DNA of 64,000 nt from Acidobacteriota bacterium (GTDB lineage: Bacteria; Acidobacteriota; Terriglobia; Acidiferrales; UBA7541): contig QHYH01000090.1 in the NCBI GenBank assembly GCA_003223215.1, forward strand, positions 1 through 64,000, in the 5' to 3' direction. The notes beneath the pieces were generated by a model that was not told the DNA's origin, did no database searches, and saw nothing but the letters and a program-made list of their open reading frames with translations. Every line of letters starts with the position of its first letter. The first letter of the stretch is position 1. Of this stretch, positions 10,451 through 18,432 are shown one piece after another. A program made the position numbers and the translations under genes.

Positions 10451-10888
10451 TTATTTCACAGAACCCCGAGCCGCCGCTTCCATCGCTTCGCAAAGTCTTC
10501 GCATGCCAGCGGGGATTCCGGCTTGTGAGCTAGGAACAACGGTTTCCGCATAGATGGCTACTTGCTCGCCAGAGAGGCTTACCCGTTGAGTGATTCGTGT
10601 CCGACCACTTACATCTTCAAAAGTCCAGACAAATTTCGCAACAAAGCCTGGCGCAGGAAACTCTAGGACAGCCTTTCGTGGCTGAACTACTTCCGTCACT
10701 CGCCAGTCGATTCTTCCGGAACTCTTGCTATGTGTGACGCCGCAGGTACCGGCGGCGAACTCACCCTGAATTTCTATCGAATCTACGTCGGCATGGAGCA
10801 CTCAGTTCCTCACGTTTGTCCAAAAGGTCCAGGCAAACTGGATCGAAACGGAGCACTCAATCGCGTGCTCGAATTCCCATTTCTGCAT
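10451..10888 (-). pseudogene. SRPBCC/polyketide-cyclase-like gene with internal stop
   Basis: The downstream part (LHADVDSIEIQGEFAAGTCG to EAMEAAARGSVK) reads as an SRPBCC ligand-binding fold protein. A start at 10799-10801 would begin in the middle of the fold. The same frame continues upstream of a TGA at 10802-10804 and reads EHAIECSVSIQFAWTFWTNV followed by RN, the usual family N-terminus, back to an ATG at 10888. A single TGG-to-TGA change would explain this. The start overlaps the divergent hydrolase remnant. Sequencing error or a truncated but functional protein cannot be excluded. Confidence 0.65.
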
Positions 10889-11662
10889 GTGTGCCGCTCA
10901 CTCTGCGACGAGGCAGGATAGCACGTTCGGATTTGTACTCAATTATGCGTTCCAAGTTGCAGAATACTCTAAGCACTTCACCTGTTTCTCTCTCGATCTG
11001 CGCGGAACAGGAGAAACGGACAAGCCAGATGGGGCGTATTCGACTGAGCATCTCGCTGACGATGCTGCTGCCTTCCTGCAGGCAATTGGAGTCAGCAAAG
11101 CGCACATCGCGGGACTGTCACTCGGAGGGGCAATCGGATTGTGGCTGGCAGCCAAATATCCAGACAAGGTTCAATCGTTGTCGGTGCCTAGCGGATGGCC
11201 TCCGATCCCTTCGTGAAGGTGGTGATTGAGGGATTCCAAATACTGGCCAAATTGTTACAGAGCGTCCCCGAGATGACCATTCGCGCCATTTTTCCGTGGT
11301 GCTTTACTCCCGAGCTGTATGCGGCAAAGCCGGAGTATATCCAGTCCTTAGCGGATTTCGTTCGGAGCCGCCCCGAACAGCCTCTCTCTTCCTTCCTTCA
11401 ACAGTCAAATGCTGTGCTGAACCACGATGTGTATGCTGCGCTTGAACGCATTACGGCACCGACACAAATTACATTCGGACGTACCGACCAGGTCACCTCG
11501 ACCCGCTTCGCGGACCAGATGATGCGCAAAATTCGCAATTCCGAGCTGCTGGTGTTTGAGGGATGTGCGCACTACGAAAAGGTCGAGGAGTTCAATCAGA
11601 GGACCGTGCAGTTCCTCCGAAACCACACTGGAGGCGCCGCGCCGCTCGCGGGACACGCCTAA
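10887..11662 (+). pseudogene. alpha/beta hydrolase, truncated and frameshifted
   Basis: Two frames together give an alpha/beta hydrolase. The first, to 11216, includes FSLDLRGTGETDKPDGAYST and the nucleophile elbow HIAGLSLGGAIGL. The second, from about 11205, includes SDPFVKVVIEGFQILAKLLQ, APTQITFGRTDQVTS and the catalytic-histidine region VFEGCAHYEKVEEFN. The switch near 11205 is one frameshift. The N-terminal strand with the oxyanion HG motif is missing; the reading starts at a point overlapping the divergent SRPBCC gene. About three residues seem deleted after the catalytic His. The gene is unlikely to make an active enzyme. Confidence 0.75.
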
Positions 11663-11801
11663 CTAAGAACCATACCGGTAAGCGTTTCCGATAACGTGAC
11701 TATCCGTCCGTAATCCACTTTCAGGTGCCGGAACTCGGATGATTGGTTGGTGTCTAATCTAGTCGTAGAAAATCCGGCTCCACTCTGAAGAAGGTTCAAC
11801 C

Positions 11802-12608
11802 ATGAGCAAACTAGTCTTCGCCACATTCCTAGTCAGCCTCGTCGTTGCGTCAACGCCATGGCCACTGCGGGAGCAACAGTTCGAGTACAACAAGCAGGCG
11901 GAGGTGGACGCTAAGGGAAACCTCTACGTCGGCTCCGATCAAGGCAAGCTCATATGGATGGCTAACACTAAGCACTGCTCGGAAGTCCGCGAGGCCAACG
12001 ATCAACAGACGGTCGGCTGCAGGGTGCTGCAAGATCGGGAACTGGGCAATAATGCGCCGTCGCTTCAATTAGAAATTTATCGGAAAGGCGGCCACAAAGA
12101 AATCATTGAACCCGGAGCACCAATTCTAGAATGGCATTTCTCGGAAGACGGCCAACAGGTAGCGTTTTCCTACGGGCAAGGGAATGGCCAGGTAACATAT
12201 GCGCTGTACGATCTGGCAACGGCTCGTATTATCGAAAAACTGGCCGAACCGTCCGACGAGAGCTTGCTTCCTCAATGGGCGAAGAGCCAAGCGCAGATTC
12301 AAGACGAGTCCGTTCCGATGAGCGCCGTCCTTACCGACGAGCGAACAAAATGGATCGCGAAAGTTCTTCGTCAAATTGGCAAGATTAGGCCGGGCATGAG
12401 AAGGAGGGACCTGCTCACAGTTTTTACAACGGAAGGCGGAATTTCCACTCGAACGCAGCGAACTTATGTGCATACTGAATGCCCCTACATCAAAGTGACC
12501 GTTCGCTTCAAAGCGGTGAGCGGCGAAAGCCCCAGCCTGGACGAAGACCCAGACGATATCATTGAGTCTGTTTCACAGCCGTTCCTCGCGTGGAGCGTGA
12601 TGGATTGA
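11802..12608 (+). CDS. secreted protein of unknown function
   Basis: 268 residues with a short N-terminal hydrophobic segment (LVFATFLVSLVVASTPWPL), probably a signal peptide. The ATG follows GAAGAAGG. The middle part looks like two or three propeller-type strands (APILEWHFSEDGQQVAFSYG), and the C-terminal part (KIRPGMRRRDLLTVFTTEGG) resembles short acidobacterial hypothetical proteins that begin with a GMTR-like motif. No enzyme motif is seen. It converges on the pseudokinase gene, with about 130 bp between them and no clear terminator. Confidence 0.7.
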   Translation: MSKLVFATFLVSLVVASTPWPLREQQFEYNKQAEVDAKGNLYVGSDQGKLIWMANTKHCSEVREANDQQTVGCRVLQDRELGNNAPSLQLEIYRKGGHKEIIEPGAPILEWHFSEDGQQVAFSYGQGNGQVTYALYDLATARIIEKLAEPSDESLLPQWAKSQAQIQDESVPMSAVLTDERTKWIAKVLRQIGKIRPGMRRRDLLTVFTTEGGISTRTQRTYVHTECPYIKVTVRFKAVSGESPSLDEDPDDIIESVSQPFLAWSVMD

Positions 12609-12735
12609 TTTGATGCATGCTACTTACGGGACAAATGGCCGGTTATGGGCCTTTGCCCGCCCAACGCCACCCGCCCGAACCCAGGGGATAGTCATTCTTT
12701 ATTTTGTGCGGCCAGTGCTGTTTGGAGCGCTTCCG

Positions 12736-14457
12736 TCATCGCGGGATGCTTTTCCACATCCACATTCCATTTTCTGTTTTCTTCGTTTCCATCGGGAAAT
12801 TCTCCGATTTGTGCCACCAAACCCATTTCGGCCTGTAGGTGACAACAAAAAACACTTCCGCATGCATTTCGGACGTTTCCGGACTCTCCGGCTTGATGGC
12901 GATGGCTCGTCCACACGGAACCGCCATTTCGTGCCCAGAAGACAAGCTTTCGGCATAAGATTCAGGGAAATAGACCGTTGTCGGTTCCGCAAAATCTCTG
13001 TTTGTAGAAAGAGGCGTGTCAACGCGCATCACTTTGCATCCGGCCTTCACATCGTAAACAGGCAACAAGCCTTTGTTGGACAGATTGAACGTGGCTCCCA
13101 TCAGGTCGTTAGGACGTAATGAACCGGAAACATCCGCGGACAGCTTGGGCAGATTGGTTAGGCTAAATTCAGTCACGATGAGGGTTAGGCAAGCTATCCC
13201 CGCAACCCATTCTAAGGTTCGCATGAACGGTTTTCTTGGTGTGGGCCGCGGGGTCGGTGTGGACTCGTATTTGTCGGTTTTGTCAGGCTGGAGTGAGTCG
13301 CGAAACAGTGGATGGGCCACAAAAGGCGCGGGCGCTTCCATTTCATATTTCAATACATCGGAAGGAGTATATGTGTATTCCTTGCCACATTCATCGCAGC
13401 GGACCAGAAATGGTTTATCGATGTCCGGTCGAGGCAATACTGCGTCCGTCTCCCCGAGTGGAATCCGGTGCACACTAAAGAAATTGCCGCGCCCGTGAAA
13501 CCAGTGGTTCTTACATACAACCACCCAGCAATAATTGCTGTCTACCCACATTTCCTTCGGGGGCTCTATTTTCTTTTCCTCGCTCGCAGTCACTCGAGGT
13601 TCGGCAACCTGGACGGGAGTGGGGTTCTCCGTCGCGGCCTCTTTCTCCTTTTCGGCACTCACCGTCACTCCAGGTACAGCGACCTGGACGGGAGTGGGGT
13701 TGAGACAATCAGCGATTTGCGGCGTGGTCCAGCGCAACCCGGGATCTCGACGCAAACAGTGCTGCGCGATGTCGAGGAAGGGCTGAGGAATCGTGGATGG
13801 AACGATCGGATCGGCTTGACTCTCCGGGGCTGAAACGGGAGCCTGTTGCGTAAGGACTTCGACCAACGTCACGCCCAGAGACCAAACGTCACTCGAAGGG
13901 GCAACCGGTGCGGAGCCCGCCTCGGGCGCGTCGTAGGCGTCAAGAGGGCGGTAGGCAGGGCGGCGCGTTTCTCCGAGAGAGAGAGCCGTGTCGCTTGAGA
14001 GCTTGAGTTGATTGCCGATGGTCATGATGTTCGAAGGTTTGATGTGAGAGTGGGCAAAGCCCTTGCTGTGCATATAGCTGAGTGCGTCGAGGAGCGGGGG
14101 GAGCATTTCGCGAGCTTCTTTTTCGCCTAGCGCATGGTCGCGGAGACCTCGTCCCAGGTCTTCCTCAGCGTATTCCACCAGGGCGAAAACCAAATCCATG
14201 TCCGCGAGCCGGCAGCGGCCGCCAGGTAGCTGGCGAAGGAGATTAGGATGACTGAGCTTTGAAACGCGGTCTAAAAGAGCGGCCTGGGAATCTGCGTTCG
14301 CACCAGAAGTTATGAATTTAATGGCGATATTTCTTGGTTGCGGCGGGGGAGACTGTGTTAAGAAGACCGCACCATAGCTCGTGCCGCCCAAGAACTTCTG
14401 AAGCGGAAACTTCTCATTGAGAACCTGGCCCTCGAACTTCTTCCAGTCATCTCGCAT
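12736..14457 (-). CDS. membrane-anchored Ser/Thr pseudokinase
   Basis: 573 residues from the ATG at 14457 (MRDDWKKFEGQ). Residues 10-270 fold as a Hanks kinase: IAIKF keeps the ATP lysine (K47), but the catalytic HRD is HSH (136-138, in HSHIKPSN) and DFG is replaced by SSD (154-156). The Gly loop is weak (LGGTSYGAVFL). Catalysis is therefore doubtful. A linker carries a tandem repeat (NPTPVQVAVPGVT, NPTPVQVAEPRVT). It is followed by a possible zinc-binding part (VVCKNHWFH and RCDECGKEY), a membrane span (WVAGIACLTLIVTEFSL) and an outer domain. It probably acts as a scaffold or regulator. A longer upstream frame exists but looks non-coding. Confidence 0.75.
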   Translation of the reverse strand: MRDDWKKFEGQVLNEKFPLQKFLGGTSYGAVFLTQSPPPQPRNIAIKFITSGANADSQAALLDRVSKLSHPNLLRQLPGGRCRLADMDLVFALVEYAEEDLGRGLRDHALGEKEAREMLPPLLDALSYMHSKGFAHSHIKPSNIMTIGNQLKLSSDTALSLGETRRPAYRPLDAYDAPEAGSAPVAPSSDVWSLGVTLVEVLTQQAPVSAPESQADPIVPSTIPQPFLDIAQHCLRRDPGLRWTTPQIADCLNPTPVQVAVPGVTVSAEKEKEAATENPTPVQVAEPRVTASEEKKIEPPKEMWVDSNYCWVVVCKNHWFHGRGNFFSVHRIPLGETDAVLPRPDIDKPFLVRCDECGKEYTYTPSDVLKYEMEAPAPFVAHPLFRDSLQPDKTDKYESTPTPRPTPRKPFMRTLEWVAGIACLTLIVTEFSLTNLPKLSADVSGSLRPNDLMGATFNLSNKGLLPVYDVKAGCKVMRVDTPLSTNRDFAEPTTVYFPESYAESLSSGHEMAVPCGRAIAIKPESPETSEMHAEVFFVVTYRPKWVWWHKSENFPMETKKTENGMWMWKSIPR

Positions 14458-14701
14458 GGACAACCCCCCACAGGCGCGCCTGACGAGAGCCGCCGATATC
14501 GGCGATGAGGTCTGGTGAATCACCTGGGCCTCGAGCCGAGGCTGGTTGAGACAAATTCTCGCACGAAAAGGCACCGAAAGTACAAGCTTGATATCGCCGC
14601 AGATCGCTACACGATCTCCGAGCCGGAATCTCTTTACAATCTGTTTACAAGCTTCTTACAGCGTGTGACTCCACATCAGGAACGCCGCCAGAAAAACGAA
14701 C

Positions 14702-14725
14702 GGCGCTGGCGGGAGAGCCAGCGCC
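14702..14725 (-). terminator. Rho-independent terminator of the lipoprotein gene
   Basis: GGCGCTGGC and GCCAGCGCC form a perfect 9-bp stem with a 6-base loop. It lies 30 bp beyond the stop at 14755. On the minus strand it is followed after a few bases by five T residues. Confidence 0.7.
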
Positions 14726-14754
14726 GCAGGAATGCAGTATTCGATGAATTCTTT

Positions 14755-16233
14755 CTAGTCGTCGGTGCCAGAAGACATGGAGCGGTTAACCACTTTTTCC
14801 GCGCCCATCGTCGGCGTGGCCATGGTGTTGAAGAGCAGGCCGCGAACGGAAACCGTGTCTCCGATCTTGAAGGAGCTGAGGCCCGAGACCATGTGATCCT
14901 CCTCGGTCTCGAACCGGGTGTTGGAAAGAACATCGACTTGGATGGACATAATCTTCGCGTTCTGGAAGAACGCTGGGAGATTGCCCAGAGTGAAGGTCTC
15001 GGGATTGCTGCCAGTGTTGATGGCAGTGATGGTGCCCGTTATGGGCGAAGGTTCGAGCTGCACCTGGTCGACGGTAACCGTCACATTCGGAGGCATCCCG
15101 CTGGGAAGTCCGGTCGGATGCAAGCGGACCTTTTGTCCAGCCATGAGGTCAGCGGGGCTCATGAAACTGAGACCTGAAGGAAGCATGAAGCCGCCAGTGT
15201 CGACGGAAAAAGCCGTTGGCGTGGCGAGATTGATGGTCAGGGGGCTGCCCATCGAAAAGCTTCCCATCTCGCCGCCGAATGCCTCTTCATCGAAGAGAAC
15301 GATCTGGAAGCTAGTCCCACCCGAACTGACCGAAGTGATGCTCCCTGCAAAGGAGATCTGGTTAGGAGGCTGAAAGAGTTTCACTGCGAAAGCGAGAAGC
15401 GGCGAGCCATCGGGTTGCATTTTGGCTTCTACCGCGACGATTTGGCCGACCTTCAGGCAGGAGAAGTTTGCCGTGCTGCAAGAAGTGCCGAAATCGAATT
15501 GCGTGTTGCTGTCGGTCGCGATGGTGAAGGAAGGGCCGTTCATGCCGCTCTGGACATTGAAGGTGGTCTGGCCAAGGGAGGTAATCGTGCCAACCACCTC
15601 CACGTCTTCCTCGTCCTGTTGGCCGGTGGAATTGGTTGTCGGGACCTGGACGAGGCTAACCGTGGGAGTGATGGAAAGATCGCCCGGCTGGACGGAAGCA
15701 TCGACATTGAAATCCATTTTCAGGACCACCGGGGAATTCATGGTCAGGGTAATGGGGAACGGTGATCCCTGCACGGTTACCGAAGACTGATTCAGCTTGG
15801 GATCGAACTCACAGATCTGTTGCGTCAGGCAGCTTTGGCTACCCAACATGAGCGTGTTAGGAGTCTGGTTTTGAATGGTCATGCGAGGGTTGGCAAAGGA
15901 GACCATGAGGCTCGAGTACGTTCCGGTGGGAACACTCCGGCTGGCTAAGAGCGCCGACTCAGTTTGCAAATGCTCCAGCTCAATATCCTCGGGCTCGCTG
16001 AGCATGGAAACCGGCTGTGTACCGGTTTCGCTGGGCTGTAGCTCGGCGCCGGTGACGTCGATATCAAAAGAAAGTACGGTCACACCCGTAGGTGGATTGT
16101 CGTGAATAGTTAATGAAGCCTGCACCATATTGGGGCTCACAGGCTGGTTGGGCGAAGTCATGCCGCCACTGCAGCCAACCAGCAGGGCGGCGAAAGAAAC
16201 GAGCAATACTGAACATGAACTAGCTTTACTCAT
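14755..16233 (-). CDS. DUF4382/DUF5666-type lipoprotein
   Basis: 492 residues, exported lipoprotein: the signal sequence ends in the lipobox LVGCSGG. Residues 35-200 resemble DUF4382 (SLTIHDNPPTGVTVLSFDID, VPTGTYSSLMVSFANP). The rest consists of two or three DUF5666-like beta units (VVGTITSLGQTTFNVQSG, ITGTITAINTGSNPETFTL), each with a phrase about setting a value and a KVGQIV/KIGDTV strand. It is likely anchored in the outer membrane facing the periplasm; function unknown. It is transcribed alone and followed by a strong terminator. Confidence 0.8.
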   Translation of the reverse strand: MSKASSCSVLLVSFAALLVGCSGGMTSPNQPVSPNMVQASLTIHDNPPTGVTVLSFDIDVTGAELQPSETGTQPVSMLSEPEDIELEHLQTESALLASRSVPTGTYSSLMVSFANPRMTIQNQTPNTLMLGSQSCLTQQICEFDPKLNQSSVTVQGSPFPITLTMNSPVVLKMDFNVDASVQPGDLSITPTVSLVQVPTTNSTGQQDEEDVEVVGTITSLGQTTFNVQSGMNGPSFTIATDSNTQFDFGTSCSTANFSCLKVGQIVAVEAKMQPDGSPLLAFAVKLFQPPNQISFAGSITSVSSGGTSFQIVLFDEEAFGGEMGSFSMGSPLTINLATPTAFSVDTGGFMLPSGLSFMSPADLMAGQKVRLHPTGLPSGMPPNVTVTVDQVQLEPSPITGTITAINTGSNPETFTLGNLPAFFQNAKIMSIQVDVLSNTRFETEEDHMVSGLSSFKIGDTVSVRGLLFNTMATPTMGAEKVVNRSMSSGTDD

Positions 16234-16631
16234 GGGATGCGACTCCTCCGAGCACGACTATTATAAGAATTTTGGAACGAGGGCGGTCGCTGGGTAGGAC
16301 TCAGGCCGACAGGATTGTAATGCAGGCAATCATTGCTTGCAACGAAGGAGTTTCGCTTCGCTGAAGGTTGTCCAGAGGACGACAAATGCCGTGTTCTGTT
16401 GCGTTTTGGCAGTCACAACCTGCGATTCGATCGAAACTCGCTGGGCTTGGAGTCCCGTCCCGATGGCACCAAGGAGAATCGCGATAACTGGTAGGTGAGC
16501 TGTTTCCACGAGCTCCAGACAGGATTGTAGGGACCCAAGGAGTGTGAATCTGTGCTGGACTTCGCCAGGCCATGAAATTAGCCTTGCGGGTTTGTTGGCC
16601 GGGAAGTGACCGGGGGAGGTCGAGGAGAACG

Positions 16632-18224
16632 ATGAAAACCGTGGTGGCGGTGTTGTTGGGTGTCGGGGCGGCGATAGCGGCGACGAATGCGAGTGCACAA
16701 AGTGCAAGTGCCCCCGAGCAGGCGGGACCGTTCGGGTCGCTCGAAATTCGCGACGTGACGGTAATTGATGGATCGGGAGCGCCGGCGTTTGGACCGGTGA
16801 ACATCTACATCAAAGGCAACCGGATCGAGCGCGTGGTAAGCGTGGACGCGATTGCTCGCGAGCGGCGGGAAGAGGAGGGTACCGGTGCGAAGGAGAAGGA
16901 GACGAGGCGGCCGGATCGCGTGATTGAAGGCAAGGGCATGTATGTGATGCCCGGCCTGGTTGACGTACACATCCACATCAATGAGAGCAAGGACGTGCCG
17001 GCGGATTATATCTACAAGCTGCTGCTCGGACATGGGGTGACCACGATTCGAACCTTCAATGTTGGGCGCAACGATCCCAAGGGGATGGTGGCAGAGAAGA
17101 AAAAGATCGCGGCCAACCAGATCATTGCGCCGCGGATGTACGTGTACCCCTTCTGGGGACGCGACAATGATCCGCGGAATTCGCAGGCGGACGGCGCGCG
17201 GCAGATTGTGGACGAGTGGCACGCGCTGGGCGTGGACGGAATCAAGATTATCGGCAAGCCCGGATTGTGGCCTGACGTGTTTCACGCCATCGCGGACGAG
17301 GCGCGAAAAAATGGCATGGGCGTGGCGGTGCACATCGCGCAGGACGGCGTGTATCCGATGAACGCGGTGAATGCGGCGAGCGAAGGCGCTTCGACGATCG
17401 AACATCACTACGGATATCCCGAGTCGTCGTTCACGACCCAGACGATCCAGAACTTGCCGCCGAGCTACAACTATGCAAACGAGCCGGACCGGTTTTTGGA
17501 GACCGGGCGGGCCTGGCTGCAAGCCGATGGGGAGAGGCTGCATGGCGAGGTGATCCAATCACTGCTGGCAACAATGCGCAAAACGGGATTCATCATGGTG
17601 CCGACGTTCAGCATCTATGAGGCGAATCGCGACGTGACGCGAGCAGCAAACTTGCCCTGGCATTCGACGTTCACGCTGCCGGCGGTGATGGACACGTTTC
17701 TGCCGAATCCCGCGCATCATGCCTCTTACTTTTATGAGTGGACTTCAAACAAAGAGGCGGACTGGGCGAGAGCGTACCGGCGGTGGATGGAATTTGTAAA
17801 CGATTATAAGAATCAGGGCGGAGTCGTTGCCGTGGGGTCGGACACGGGATTCTTGTTTAGCTTGTGGGGGTTTGGGACTATTCGGGAATTGGAGATGCTG
17901 GAAGAGGCGGGATTTTCGCCGCTGGAAGCGCTGCATGCGGCAACAGAAAATGGCGCGAAAGTGGTGAAGAATCCGGAGTTGGGCTTGGTACGGCCGGGAT
18001 ACTTGGCCGATTTGGTGGTACTGACGGAAAACCCGTTAGAAGACATGAAGGTGTTTTATGGGAATGGCGTGACGCGCGTCAGCGCGGACCGCAAGGAGGT
18101 CCACGAGCAATGCGTGAAATACACGATTCGCGACGGCGTGATTTTCGATGCACAGGCGTTGCTCGGGGATGTGCGAGGCATGGTCAGCAAAGCAAAACAA
18201 CCGCTACCTCCAAACAAGCCGTAG
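16632..18224 (+). CDS. amidohydrolase family protein, secreted
   Basis: 530 residues from the ATG at 16632, preceded by CGAGGAGAACG; a signal peptide ends near NASAQ. It is a metal-dependent hydrolase of the amidohydrolase superfamily. It has VMPGLVDVHIHINES (metal HxH), the strand GVDGIKIIGK, histidines in VAVHIAQ and TIEHHYGY, the catalytic aspartate in VAVGSDTGF, and the C-terminal LVRPGYLADLVVL strand returning to the composite beta domain. The substrate is not predictable; imidazolonepropionase/prolidase-like members cleave cyclic amides or dipeptides. It converges on the receptor gene at 18433 with no operon partner. Confidence 0.85.
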   Translation: MKTVVAVLLGVGAAIAATNASAQSASAPEQAGPFGSLEIRDVTVIDGSGAPAFGPVNIYIKGNRIERVVSVDAIARERREEEGTGAKEKETRRPDRVIEGKGMYVMPGLVDVHIHINESKDVPADYIYKLLLGHGVTTIRTFNVGRNDPKGMVAEKKKIAANQIIAPRMYVYPFWGRDNDPRNSQADGARQIVDEWHALGVDGIKIIGKPGLWPDVFHAIADEARKNGMGVAVHIAQDGVYPMNAVNAASEGASTIEHHYGYPESSFTTQTIQNLPPSYNYANEPDRFLETGRAWLQADGERLHGEVIQSLLATMRKTGFIMVPTFSIYEANRDVTRAANLPWHSTFTLPAVMDTFLPNPAHHASYFYEWTSNKEADWARAYRRWMEFVNDYKNQGGVVAVGSDTGFLFSLWGFGTIRELEMLEEAGFSPLEALHAATENGAKVVKNPELGLVRPGYLADLVVLTENPLEDMKVFYGNGVTRVSADRKEVHEQCVKYTIRDGVIFDAQALLGDVRGMVSKAKQPLPPNKP

Positions 18225-18432
18225 CGGATTTGAGATTCTCCTCTGTTTTCAGCAGCGCGGCGGATTAGGAAAGAGAAACCGCGTGCCGCAAAGCTCGCGC
18301 GGGCGGCTCGAGCTTGACGCGAGGGAAGCTTGTTGGGCAGGGAGGAAATCGCGAAGCCATCGAACTGTTCGGCACTAGTCCTGACGGTACCACCATCTCC
18401 AGATCCTGATTTCCTTCGCGTCCCGTCGCTTT

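Noticed and set aside
12692-12916. alternative C-terminus of the pseudokinase in another frame
   Set aside because: The reading frame ending TENGMWMWKSIPR fits the protein better; the alternative is a chance frame.
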